From NCBI GenBank assembly GCA_947095585.1, contig OX352762.1, positions 50,299,843 to 50,363,842 on the forward strand: a DNA stretch of 64,000 bases, written 5' to 3'. This stretch comes from Nephrocerus scutellatus (taxonomy: Eukaryota; Arthropoda; Insecta; Diptera; Pipunculidae). The stretch's first letter is position 1; each line of letters opens with the position of its first letter. The notes under the pieces were generated by a model. That model made no database searches, was not told where the DNA came from, and worked only from the letters and a program-made list of their open reading frames with translations. Positions 10,813-21,180 of the stretch are shown one piece after another. A program made the position numbers and the translations under genes.

Positions 10813-11129
10813 ATTAAATTAAAACAAGTTTATTTATTAAAAGAAATATATTTCTTCAGTGAGGCAGTACCTCTTCTTTATTCAAACAAATTAGAACTAA
10901 CTTATAATCTAAAATAGCCTAAACTTATCACCTATGTTGTGCTATGTTTCCCACGCTGTAGTGCAGCCCACGCTGTAGTGCAGAGTCGGAATGTGGAATG
11001 TGTGCGGTGTCGGATGAGCTCCAGACGACTCGTCAGCAACCTGTCGCTGGATGATGAAATCGTTGCATCGTTGCTCGTGTTGGAGTAGGAATGCACTGAG
11101 TCGCTTCATCAGCGTAATCTGTGTTAACT
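10812..11129 (-). repeat. 5' LTR of errantivirus B
   Basis: The LTR is 318 bp, starts AGTTAACACAG at 11129 (minus strand) and ends TTAATT at 10812. It differs from the 3' LTR by a 17-bp tandem duplication near 10951-10984 and two substitutions. Confidence 0.95.
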
Positions 11130-11133
11130 TACA
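11130..11133. other. Target-site duplication TACA, right side of errantivirus B
   Basis: It matches TACA at 3734-3737. Confidence 0.85.
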
Positions 11134-11850
11134 CATATTAGCCGTAGAGAGTGATAGGGTGATTGAGTTGTTGGGGAAGTGGTATGGCATGGAAATAGAA
11201 GTATACATCAAAATGTTTTTCGCTTTGAAACGCACAGACGCAATATTCGCCATTAATTTCGTTTTATCTGGTTCTCTTTTTATTATGTAATATTATGAAG
11301 GATAAGATAAGCGAAAAGAAATGAAAATAGTTGCAAGGAAGCTTGCATGTTGTCATTGTTATCTGCCTCTTTTTTTGTAACTTATAGTAGTATTTTTTTT
11401 CTGTTAATCGACCAAACACGAGAGCACTGTATCATTTTATGCAATGTTGATAGAACGAGCAGAGCAGAGCACTGATAGAAAATGAACGGAGACTATACTA
11501 TTACTACGGCTGCGGTAAAGAGTTGAGGAGTTACGCAGCTTGTGCTGCACAAAAAAAATTGTAAGGCAGTCGGTATGCACGAAATTGCGGCTACATTTTA
11601 AACCGACTTACAGTCTGCTTGTTGGGCGACAATTTGACATTTACATTTTGCTATTTGCATCAAATTTAAAGTGGCTGCGTAAACTGCGCAGTCGATTTTT
11701 CTTTACTGCATTGGCTGGAGAAGTGAATTTTTGACCAACATGCAGCATAAACTGTGCAGCGGCTGAATTCTTGACCGCAGCCTACTACTGCATATGTTTT
11801 TTTCGTTCTGCTCAAGCTGTGAGCTTGATTGTATGTTATTGAAAACACAT
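11134..11850. other. Non-coding spacer, no gene seen
   Basis: This is unique-looking AT-rich sequence. Around 11780-11850 the phrase TTTTTTTCGTTCTGCTCAAG resembles dispersed family S (compare 24510-24690). No supported reading frame. Confidence 0.5.
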
Positions 11851-12090
11851 ACATCATTATACAACAGAATAAATAAATAAATAAGCTGATCTAAATGTTC
11901 ATAACAATTTTATGTGAGGTGGTTGCATATTGGATTTGCATATCACTGCCCAAACACAGTAATGCAGTTGCGTCGAAAGTAGTAGGATAAGTAAGAGCTG
12001 TTAAAAAAATGAGTGCATGTAATCTTTACACGCGGTTGGAGTGAAATTTCTTTGACGTTGTGGCCAATATTACGATTAAATTAAAAGGCA

Positions 12091-13180
12091 CGAGTCGCTT
12101 GAGGAATTGCTTAGTTCTCGAAATTCCAGACCATAATGATCATATTCCAGAAGTTCCATAGGAAGAAATCTAATAGTCACATCTTAGTCCTACATTCCGA
12201 ATTTCATGCGAATCGCTTGAGAAATTTATTTGCTCCAGAAATTCCAGACCATAAGAATCATATTCTAGAATTTCCATAGGAAGAAATCTTATAGTCACAT
12301 ATTAGTCCTACATTCCGAATTTCATGCTAATCGCTTAAGAAGTTGCTTTGTTCCCGAAATTCCAGACCATAATGATTATATTCCATAATTTCCATAGGAA
12401 GAAATCTTATAGTCACACATTAGTCCTACATTCCGAGTTTCATACGAATCCCTTGAGAAATGGCTTGGTTCCAAAAATCCCAGACCCTATTGGCCAGATC
12501 CCAGAATTTCCACAGGAACAAGTCTTATAGTCACATATTAGTCCCACATTCCGAGTTTCATACGAATCCCTTGAGAAATGGCTTGGTTCCAAAAATCCCA
12601 GACCCTATCGGCCAGATCCCAGAATTACCATAGGAACAAGTCTTATAGTCACATATTAGTCCTACATTCCGAGTTTCATACGAATCCCTTGAGAAATGGC
12701 TTGGTTCCAAAAATTCCAGACCCTATTGGCCAGATCCCAGAATTTCCATAGGAACAAGTCTTATAGTCACATATTAGTCCCACATTCCGAGTTTCATACG
12801 AATCCCTTGAGAAATGGCTTGGTTCCAAAAATCCCAGACCCTGTTGTCCAGATCCCAGAATTTCCATAGGAACAAGTCTTATAGTCACATATTAGTCCTA
12901 CATTCCGAATTTCATGCTAATCGCTTAAGAAGTTGCTTTGTTCCCGAAATTCCAGACCATAATGATTATATTCCATAATTTCCATAGGAAGAAATCTTAT
13001 AGTCACATCTTAGTCCTACATTCCGAATTTCATGCGAATCGCTTGAGAAATTGATTTGCTCCAGAAATTCCAGACCATAATAATCATATTCCATAGGAAG
13101 AAATCTTATAGTCACATCTTAGTCCTACATTCCGAATTTCATGCGAATCTCTTGGGAAATGGCTTAGTTCCCAAAGTACT
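12091..13180 (-). repeat. 118-bp satellite array in M copy 1
   Basis: Monomers are marked by CATTCCGAGTTTCATACGAA, GAAATGGCTTGGTTCC and TCTTATAGTCACATATTAG. The outer monomers are more diverged than the central ones. Confidence 0.85.
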
Positions 13181-13225
13181 GACATTTAAATTTTGTGATA
13201 TTTAATAGTGATCACAACAGTCGGA

Positions 13226-13338
13226 CATTTAACAGTGTCTCACCTAACAGTGTCTCACTTAACAGTGTCTCACTTAACAGTGTCTCACTTAACAGTGTCT
13301 CACTTAACAGTGTCTCACTTAACAGTGTCTCACTTAAC
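13226..13338 (+). repeat. 15-bp tandem repeat CAGTGTCTCACTTAA
   Basis: There are about seven near-perfect units between the satellite array and the end block of M copy 1. In M copies 2 and 3 this slot holds other short repeats built from the same words. Confidence 0.9.
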
Positions 13339-13499
13339 ATTTGACTTTTTGAAAATGCACCCCTTGTAGTGAGACGTTGTCACGTCAAAAAACAGTACTA
13401 CTAGTATGTTACATACAAAGAGGATTATAAACTTTAGAAGTTGCAAGTTACCTTGCTACTTTTTCCGTTTCTTTTGGATTGTCTTTTCTTTAATAATTT

Positions 13500-13620
13500 C
13501 TACAATATTAAATGTCAATAACGTTCAAGCTACATATCATGAGTAGAACGAAACAGGCATGTGCAGTAGTAGTGATAGTACTGTTGGTTGGTTCTCTGCT
13601 CAGCTTACTTTGACTTTAAT
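13500..13620 (-). repeat. Family S fragment
   Basis: Read on the minus strand this gives GAGCAGAGAACCAACCAAC, then ACTACTACTGCACATG and CGTTCTACTCATGATATG. The same order of phrases is found three times at 24450-24690. Confidence 0.6.
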
Positions 13621-13668
13621 AATATCTACATTACTAATTGAATTGAGTTAAAAGGTTTAAGGGCTAAA

Positions 13669-14431
13669 ATACAGTATAGCGGACAAAGGGTTAGGACTTT
13701 GAGACACATCTCTCTCGAAAGCTCCCAGGGAGCAGTTCTCGAAAATCACCATCTGGTTTGGGGCTCACGCCCCGTTTCTGAGAGAGGAGCTTCTAAATAT
13801 TGCATTTATTTTCAGAAAAGTGCGTTTTTCTCAGTGACGCAAAGGAAGTATGGGGGTTAATTGGTATCATATAAAAGACAATAAAAATACCGTTCGTTTG
13901 AATCTATCATCAATCTATCAATTTGTATTTGGTTTATGTGCAGTTTCATATGATTGAGTGGTATATCATATGAATGAGTTCTTTTCATATAAAAACATGT
14001 TTTTGTACAATTGATACACCTTCCGTTAAAATTGGGCCACGATCATAAAAATAGTATGGCTGTATAGAACTATTATTCACCTTTAATTTAATACCAATAT
14101 TTACACACGCCCCCTAAAAACACGCCCACTATTTAACTTTTATGGAAAAGTCAGTTTTTTGATTCTAAGTCTGCCGAATTTGGTTTGATTGGCTTCATTT
14201 TTTTTCAAACGAACGGTATTTTTATTACCTTTTATATGGTACTAATTAACCCCTAAATCCCTCACAAACTACTTAGAAAATTGCATTTTTCAAAAAAATA
14301 CTCAAAACTTTGACAGCCCCTCCCACCTAAAGGGGGCGTTATCGCCACACCCCGCCCACTTTTTTGGTATGTGGGCGGTGGGAGGTGGGCGTGGCAAGTT
14401 TTCAAAATACCGTTGTACGCTATACTGTATA
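13669..14431. mobile_element. MITE with terminal inverted repeats and TA duplication
   Basis: The ends are TACAGTATAGCGGACAA (left) and, read from the right end, TACAGTATAGCGTACAA, giving inverted ends flanked by TA, as expected for a Tc1/mariner-type miniature element. A second, inner inverted pair of about 47 bp lies at 13853-13901 and 14206-14262 (AATACCGTTCGTTTGAA against TTCAAACGAACGGTATT). The interior holds GC-rich CCCACC and GTGGGCGG runs and no coding frame. Confidence 0.7.
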
Positions 14432-14477
14432 TTTACCAAATTTACATACATAAAAATTAAATAAAATAAATAAAATA

Positions 14478-15358
14478 AAAAAAAAACAACCCATAAAAAT
14501 TAAAAATGTTCCGGTAAATTCCTAATAGGAGTCACACGTCTGTTTAAATTTGAAGAAAATCGAGCTAATTTTTAAAAAATTTACATGGGCACCACTCGGG
14601 CCTCAGGGCCTTATCACTTCCAAACTTTTATTTACAAAAGTTTTCTACATCCGAGGTACACATGTCTTTAAAATTTGAAGAAAATCGACGAATTTTTAAA
14701 AAAATTACATGGTCACCCCTCGGGCACCGGGCCGGATCACTCCAAAAACCCCGGGGCCGACCGACTGACAACCGGATCGGGTTAATTTGTAAAAATTTAA
14801 AAAAAAAAAATTTTTAATAGAAAGTGTTGACTCCGGAAATACACATGTGCAAAATTTCAATAAAATCGGGCTTTGGGAAGTGGGTTAAAAAGTGATCGCA
14901 AGATTCCACGACAAAACGAGCGACCGATCGACCGACAACCAGACGTGCCACGGGCAAGCGAAGTTAATATAGAGAATTTAAAAATTACATGGACACCCCT
15001 CGGACCCGGGACCGACCACCCAAAAAATTTTACAAACAATTTTGTCCATCGGAGATACACCTGTGTATTAAATTTGAAGTAAATCGGGTTAATTTTTTTT
15101 AAAAAAATTTACGGTGCCCCACGAACCCAGGGCCCGGGGTCTCCAGAATTTAAAAAAAAGTGTTTTCCATCAGAGATACACATGTGTATAAAATTTAAAG
15201 AAAATCGGGTTAATTTTTAAATATGTTATATGGGCACCCCTCGGCCATGAGAAGTGGGTTAAACATTTATCGCAAGATTCCACGACAAACCGACCGACCG
15301 ACCGACTGACAACCGGACGTGCCACGGGCCAGTGGAGTTAATAAAGAGAATTTAATAA
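14478..15358 (+). repeat. Family R copy with several internal modules
   Basis: It starts with the family 5' end AACAACCCATAAAAATT and holds at least four ~130-bp modules built around ACACATGTGT-like palindromes followed by AAATCGGG. Two 3' termini with ACCG-type tetranucleotide tracts occur, at 14920-14975 and 15285-15350. The second terminus is a variant (GGAGTTAATAAAGAGAATTT). The copy crosses the left edge of the 1.88-kb tandem duplication. Confidence 0.75.
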
Positions 15359-16696
15359 AAAATAAATAGCGCAGTGTCAGTAATGTTTGCAAACGTTGTG
15401 ACGCTCAAAGCCCTCGCGACCGTGTAGACGACACAGTCATTTCTCGTTTTTTGAGGTCTTTTTTAACCACATTTCGCCCGACGTAGGGGGCTGAAATTTT
15501 GTGAGCTGCTCAATGTCAAGGGCCAATTTCGATATCCCGCGTGTGACGCGTGTGGCACGTGTGAAGCGTGGAAACAATAAAATACTTTGAAATAGCCCCG
15601 ACCTCAAAAACAGGTATTTTGGCGATTATTATCAAATAATAAAGGACTGTGTGGCGTGTTTCGATGTATACATAAAAGCTTGTCTTGATACGAGGGTAGT
15701 TTGATAAGTCATTGACATAAATAAAAGGTATTTTTTTGGGCAAGAAAGCGTTTTATTTCTCAACATAGTCTCCTTTAATCTCGATATATTTAGTCCAGCG
15801 TTTTTCTAATTTTTTTATTCCTTCTAAATAATAGGTTTTATTAAGATCCTTAAAATAAGCGTATGTTTTAGTGATGACCTCTTACCGCCAAAACATTTCT
15901 TCAGGTTTCGAAACAGGAAATAGTCGCAGGGGGCTAAAGGGGAGAATATGCTGGACGGGCTAGCAGTTCGTAGCCAAATTTATCGATTTTTGCCATGGTG
16001 ACTACACACATGTGGACCCCTGCATTGTCTTGATGGAACAGCCCTTTTTTCCTTTTTGTCGTTTTTGCTTCAAATCAATATAGAATCTGTCCAAAAGCTG
16101 TGAATTATATTCGCCGAAGAAACCCACTACCTTGATTGTTCCATGGTCCCTGATGTGTGGTGATGGATCCATGTTTCGTCCACTGTTACTTTCCTTTGTT
16201 TCGATGATGGGTTTTCTACGCAAAAAAAAAATAAAAAAAAATTAATGAACACACGAGATTCATTTCCGTTCGTTAAAATTAACGAGGTTTTCTGCTTTCA
16301 ATCGCTGTCGAACACAAACTTAATGACGGAGCTTGCTCATAATTTGACAGTAGTCTATTAATAGATGGGACGCAGTGTTGCATTTAAAGCTACTACGCGG
16401 GAAATTCAGAAATTCACTGACTTATTAAACTGCCCTTAATATCTTAGAATTTTCTCTTGGCAGCAGCAGAGGTGTGTGAGAATTTTTCACCCAAACTAAT
16501 ATTTAGGATTTTTATTCTACTCCAAATTCCTCTGGACTTACACCTTGTTCTATATTTTAATATTTTAAAAGGATCATTTAAGAATGTACCACTTAATATC
16601 ATACTTTGATGCTACTTTCAAAAACTTCTTAACAACTGAAATGAAGGAGTTTTTAGATTAATTGCGTTTTTGTGGTGTATATAGAAGCACAAAAAA
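14823..16696. repeat. 1.88-kb tandem duplication, unit 1
   Basis: The sequence repeats at 16697-18575 with a constant shift of 1873 bp, rising to 1883 bp after a 10-bp AT-rich insertion near 18110. Identity is very high, with single-base changes only. The unit contains the right part of a family R copy and a mariner remnant. Confidence 0.9.
15691..16220 (-). pseudogene. mariner-type transposase remnant (unit 1)
   Basis: The minus strand encodes, in several frames, recognisable mariner transposase pieces: VDETWIHHHTSGTMEQS (first catalytic Asp region), HQDNAGVHM (second Asp), and CDYFLFRNLKK (third Asp, DD34D type), then IKGDYVEK near the end. Frameshifts and stops separate them, and the N-terminal part is missing. 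The 3' inverted end CGAGGGTAGTTTGATAAGT begins at 15691 next to a TA dinucleotide. Tc1/mariner enzymes cut and paste DNA into TA sites; this copy is dead. Confidence 0.8.
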
Positions 16697-16699
16697 GTG

Positions 16700-17232
16700 T
16701 TGACTCCGGAAATACACATGTGCAAAATTTCAATATAATCGGGCTTTGTGAAGTGGGTTAAAAAGTGATCGCAAGATTCCACGACAAAACGAGCGACCGA
16801 TCGACCGACAACCAGACGTGCCACGGGCAAGCGAAGTTAATATAGAGAATTTAAAAATTACATGGACACCCCTCGGACCCGGGACCGACCACCCAAAAAA
16901 TTTTACAAACAATTTTGTCCATCGGAGAAACACCTGTGTATTAAATTTGAAGTAAATCGGGTTAATTTTTTTAAAAAAAATTTACGGTGCCCCACGAACC
17001 CAGGGCCCGGAGTCTCCAGAATTTAAAAAAAAGTGTTTTCCATCAGAGATACACATGTGTATAAAATTTAAAGAAAATCGGGTTAATTTTTAAATATGTT
17101 ATATGGGTACCCCTCGGCCATGAGAAGTGGGTTAAACATTTATCGCAAGATTCCACGACAAACCGACCGACCGACCGACTGACAACCGGACGTGCCACGG
17201 GCCAGTGGAGTTAATAAAGAGAATTTAATAAA
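16700..17232 (+). repeat. Family R modules within duplication unit 2
   Basis: These are copies of the R modules of unit 1, including the ACCG tracts at 16793-16812 and 17163-17180 and both 3' termini. Confidence 0.75.
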
Positions 17233-17563
17233 AAATAAATAGCGCAGTGTCAGTAATGTTTGCAAACGTTGTGATGCTCAAAGCCCTCGCGACCGTGTAG
17301 ACGACACAGTCATTTCTCGTTTTTTGAGGTCTTTTTTAACCACATTTCGCCCGACGTAGGGGGCTGAAATTTTGTGAGCTGCTCAATGTCAAGGGCCAAT
17401 TTCGATATCCCGCGTGTGACGCGTGTGGCACGTGTGAAGCGTGGAAACAATAAAATACTTTGAAATAGCCCCGACCTCAAAAACAGGTATTTTGGCGATT
17501 ATTATCAAATAATAAAGGACTGTGTGGCGTGTTTCGATGTATACATAAAAGCTTGTCTTGATA

Positions 17564-18103
17564 CGAGGGTAGTTTGATAAGTCATTGACATAAATAAAAG
17601 GTATTTTTTTGGGCAAGAAAGCGTTTTATTTCTCAACATAGTCTCCTTTAATCTCGATATATTTAGTCCAGCGTTTTTCTAATTTTTTTATTCCTTCTAA
17701 ATAATAGGTTTTATTAAGATCCTTAAAATAAGCGTATGTTTTAGTGATGACCTCTTACCGCCAAAACATTTCTTCAGGTTTCGAAACAGGAAATAGTCGC
17801 AGGGGGCTAAAGGGGAGAATATGCTGGACGGGCTAGCAGTTTGTAGCCAAATTTATCGATTTTTGCCATGGTGACTACACACATGTGGACCCCTGCATTG
17901 TCTTGATGGAACAGCCCTTTTTTCCTTTTTGTCGTTTTTGCTTCAAATCAATATAGAATCTGTCCAAAAGCTGTGAATTATATTCGCCGAAGAAACCCAC
18001 TACCTTGATTGTTCCATGGTCCCTGATGTGTTGTGATGGATCCATGTTTCGTCCACTGTTACTTTCCTTTGTTTCGATGATGGGTTTTCTACGCAAAAAA
18101 AAA
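17564..18103 (-). pseudogene. mariner-type transposase remnant (unit 2)
   Basis: This is the duplicated counterpart of 15691-16220, with the same breaks, so the transposon was already dead when the duplication happened. The TA-flanked end starts at 17564. Confidence 0.8.
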
Positions 18104-18575
18104 ATAAAAAATAATAAAAAAAAATTAATGAACACACGAGATTCATTTCCGTTCGTTAAAATTAACGAGGTTTTCTACTTTCAATGGCTGTCGAACACAA
18201 ACTTAATGACGGAGCTTGCTCATAATTTGACAGTAGTCTATTAATAGATGGGACGCAGTGTTGCATTTAAAGCTACTACGCGGGAAATTCAGAAATTCAC
18301 TGACTTATTAAACTGCCCTTAATATCTTAGAATTTTCTCTTGGCAGCAGCAGAGGTGTGTGAGAATTTTTCACCCAAACTAATATTTAGGATTTTTATTC
18401 TACTCCAAATTCCTCTGGACTTACACCTTGTTCTATATTTTAATATTTTAAAAGGATCATTTAAGAATGTACCACTTAATATCATACTTTGATGCTACTT
18501 TCAAAAACTTCTTAACAACTGAAATGAAGGAGTTTTTAGATTAATTGCGTTTTTGTGGTGTATATAGAAGCACAA

Positions 18576-18729
18576 AAGCCTGAAACGCGAGTCCATAAAT
18601 TCAAACAAAACAAATTTAAAAGTGTTAAAGGTTCTTTGTAAAATGTTAAATAGTTTTCTTAATTCTCAAAATGTCTAATAATGATAGATCTAAATTAATC
18701 ATATCTTTTTTATATATAAAATTATTATA
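18576..18729. other. AT-rich spacer
   Basis: No gene is seen. The AT-rich stretch at 18700-18735 may be the tail of the SINE that follows on the minus strand. Confidence 0.5.
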
Positions 18730-18962
18730 ATAATATTCGGCGCGACAGACCGGTTGCGGTCCAACCCATGGAAGGGACCTACAATTTAAGGCCGGATCCG
18801 AATTGAGAAGCTTTCCGTGAGAAGTTATTACTCTCGGAACGTTTGTCACCCATTCGCGAGAGGTGGGACACCGTGAAAAATACTTTTAGTGTTACTGGGA
18901 TTCGAACCACAAACCCCTGCTCATTAGCCATGTGCTTTTCTTCTGAGCCACGGCGCCCACAA
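18730..18962 (-). mobile_element. tRNA-derived SINE
   Basis: On the minus strand the 5' end reads GGGCGCCGTGGCTCAGAAG, with an RNA polymerase III A-box-like element at 18940-18951. A B-box GGTTCGAATCC follows at 18898-18908, about 42 bp downstream of the A box, as in tRNAs. The remainder is a non-tRNA body of about 150 bp followed by an AT-rich tail at 18700-18735. The region cannot fold as a full functional tRNA because the 3' acceptor half and a matching stem are missing. A SINE is the best reading. Confidence 0.75.
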
Positions 18963-19239
18963 AATAAAATTATTAAATCTTTTAAATTAACTTCGCCTAT
19001 ACAGTTTAAAGATTGCAGATTAATTTTCACAAAATAAGATTAAATGCTTTTAAAATTTTGGAATTTTGTAATTGATTTTAAACTAACTTCCCATTGAGCT
19101 AAAGACTTGTAAGTTTAAACATACCTCAGAACTGGATGAATCACAAAAAAAACTCAACCAGAGTTTGCAATTTGTTTCAGATCAGAGCAGACTGCCACCA
19201 ACGAGTATAGAGATATCAAGAGGAACGAAGTAGAGGGTA
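18963..19239. other. AT-rich spacer, no gene seen
   Basis: No reading frame or repeat end was recognised. Confidence 0.5.
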
Positions 19240-21180
19240 TCATTTCCCGCCTATTTTTTGTTCCCGGGAATTAATTAAATTAAATTTCCCGGGAATCCCG
19301 GGAAAATTCGAAATATTACATTAAGCTGGGTTTTAATTCCACATTTAATTTATTAAAACATGTAAAATTTATACATAAGTACACAAATATGAACCTATAT
19401 AATATATTAAAAAATTAGCACAAAATAATTTCAGATTGTCCTAATAATAAATTGTATTGTCATTATTGCATCTAACAGCTTATGTAGGTTTTAAGTAATG
19501 TCCATTGATCTCATAGGTTAGGTTAGGTGAACTGGCCGTCAGTCAAAACCGACGCACTTAGACTAAGAAGGTCCGATGTGATACCACAAAGATCTAGGAA
19601 ATCCGACGCCTTCTCGTTGAACCACTTGGAGCTTCGTATGAAGCGCAATAGACTATTAATGTCAATTTTGATTAGATCGTTGAGATCATTGAAAAAGAAC
19701 GCTCCCAGATCTCATATATCTAGAACTCTTTTTGAAGATTTTTTGTGTCATTCACTGTTGAACTGGTCTCCATTTTTTTATTTTGAAGCTGCATTTATAG
19801 CACTAGTCGATCTTTCAGTTACATTCAATGTTTGACTATCTTCCCCGGATAAATATTCTCTTTAGTCTGCGTTTTCAATTTCAACGTAGTCTATCTCTTT
19901 ACGAAATAACGATTTTGAAGACGTAGGCAAGTCAGCTGTATCAGTAGATTGTAAATCAAGTGTTTGAAGGTATTTTGCTAATGACACAAGATCTTGGTTC
20001 CTTTGTTCTTTAATACGAATTGACAAAAGTTCCAAGAGTTCTCTGGAAATATCATCATTATTTTCGCGCAAAGAATCAAATAAAACTTTTAAAATCGCAT
20101 TAGCTGTAACAAAATTTGCATTGCGTGATCCTTACGCTTCAACAGCTAGTTTAACCGTCTTTAGGGCGCTTAAAATATTTGATTAAACTTGGAAATTATT
20201 GTCATCGAGTAATGTTAGGGAGCTCAAATCATCTAACGCCTTTTTAGTTGAGTCAGAAATTTTTAAAAATCTTTCAATCATTACCTCAATGCTATTCCAC
20301 CTAGTCTTGCAATCTAGTAGCAAACTTAGTTCAACTCCGTGCTTTTCTTTGACATATTCTTGTAAAATTGAGTTTCTCTTTGGTGAAAGTTTAAAGAACT
20401 TTAAATTTTTTCTTACTATTGACAACGCACAATTAATATTATCACGTTCACATCTTGGGGTTATAGTATCACCGTGCCTTCGGTCATCGCTGCCGTCAGA
20501 CTCAGAAAAATTATCGGGAGCCGTGTTATGCTCATTTCCCATTTCTATTTTATCAGTACTGGGATTGATATCTTCATCTTTCTTATAAATTACACCAATA
20601 ACAGCTAAATGAATGCCGTGATTATAGCATAGTTGGTGGATGTATCCAGATAATCTTCCAAATTTGACCATGACGGCAGCAGCATCGGTAGTTGATGCTA
20701 CTACATCGGATAAATGTATGCCAACATCAGATAGCTTTGTCTTAACAAGTTCTACTGTTTTATCAGCAGAGCAACTTCCTTCAACTTTAACCAGTCCTAA
20801 ATTTACGTATTCTTTATTGAAATGAATATTTATGTGAGGTAGCTAACTAATTTTTTTTGTCGTTTGTTATGATACCAATTAAGAATATGTATAACATTTA
20901 TATTCTAGTCATCAGACTTTGTTTGAAAATGTAGGCTATTTACATGAGCATTTCTTGATATGTTTTCATGTACTGTACTTGTTAGAACGCAATAAATTTA
21001 TAAAAAACATATGTATGGTGTTTTTTGAACAGGCATATACAGATGACATAAAAAATATTAGTGGAACTCCAAAATGTAAAAAAAAGTTCTGAAAATCCCG
21101 GGAATTTTAATTTTATTTCCCGGGAAACGGGAACTAGAAAATGGAAAAAAATGGATTTCCCGCCCGGTAAAATTAGAAAT
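19240..21180 (-). mobile_element. Decayed hAT DNA transposon
   Basis: A transposase remnant at 19862-20840 sits between two inverted regions rich in CCCGGGAA words (19250-19312 and 21090-21172). These read alike on opposite strands, including a shared CGGGAAA/TTTCCCG outer phrase. The inverted regions probably mark the subterminal repeats. An 8-bp target duplication could not be identified. Confidence 0.6.
19862..20840 (-). pseudogene. hAT-family transposase fragment
   Basis: The minus strand encodes the middle and C-terminal parts of a hAT transposase. The first half (20183-20840) has GLVKVEGSCSADKTVELV, then STTDAAAVM with the catalytic Asp, HQLCYNHGIHLAV with its conserved Cys/His, and CKTRWNSIEVMIERF, typical of the hAT insertion domain. 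The 3' part (19862-20160) continues with short acidic helices and ends ENAD. A stop near 20183 and another around 20130 break the frame. No N-terminal BED zinc finger and no intact C-terminal dimerisation motif are visible. hAT enzymes excise and reinsert DNA; this copy is inactive. Confidence 0.75.

Larger units (their letters stand above)
3738..11129 (-). mobile_element. Full-length errantivirus (gypsy-type LTR retrotransposon), copy B
   Basis: This is a 7392-bp element on the minus strand: 5' LTR 10812-11129, Lys-tRNA primer site, about 650-bp leader, gag, pol, env, then 3' LTR 3738-4038. It is flanked by TACA duplications. The LTRs start AGTTAAC and end TTAATT on the minus strand, as in Drosophila gypsy relatives. 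The two LTRs differ by two substitutions and one 17-bp tandem duplication, so the insertion is recent. Gag is intact, but pol carries two in-frame stops and two frameshifts and env is interrupted, so this copy cannot be autonomous as read. Confidence 0.95.
11851..13390 (-). mobile_element. Family M copy 1 (118-bp satellite carrier)
   Basis: This is in reverse orientation relative to copy 3 at 38305. In + order it has an end block (11851-12090, with GCCCAAACACAGTAATGCAG and the 32-bp stretch at 12059-12090 that is the perfect complement of 42688-42719), about nine diverged 118-bp satellite monomers (12091-13180), a 15-bp tandem tract (13226-13338), and the other end (GCACCCCTTGTAGTGAGACG to CGTTGTCACGTCAAAA at 13390). 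The same order of parts recurs at 33990-34650 and 38305-43078, so the whole block moves or duplicates as a unit. No coding region and no clear inverted ends were found, so the class is unknown. Confidence 0.75.
16697..18575. repeat. 1.88-kb tandem duplication, unit 2
   Basis: This is the second unit of the duplication beginning at 14823. The junction lies where GAAGCACAAAA is followed by AAGTGTTGACTCC at 16686-16710. Confidence 0.9.

Noticed and set aside
12091..13180. Short frames in satellite arrays here and at 38329-42775 with EPSHFSRDLYETRNVG-like text
   Set aside because: They follow the 118-bp monomer and shift frame because 118 is not a multiple of three. No conserved start is seen.
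14857..15082. Frames with FKFSILTSLARG text at 14857, 16730 and 36096
   Set aside because: This is translation of the family R 3' terminus and its tetranucleotide tract. It recurs only because the repeat recurs.
18898..18951. Functional tRNA gene
   Set aside because: A and B boxes are present, but the 3' acceptor half and a closing stem are missing, and a SINE-like body follows.
20199..20825. + strand frames over the hAT transposase
   Set aside because: They are antisense to a clear minus-strand transposase fragment.
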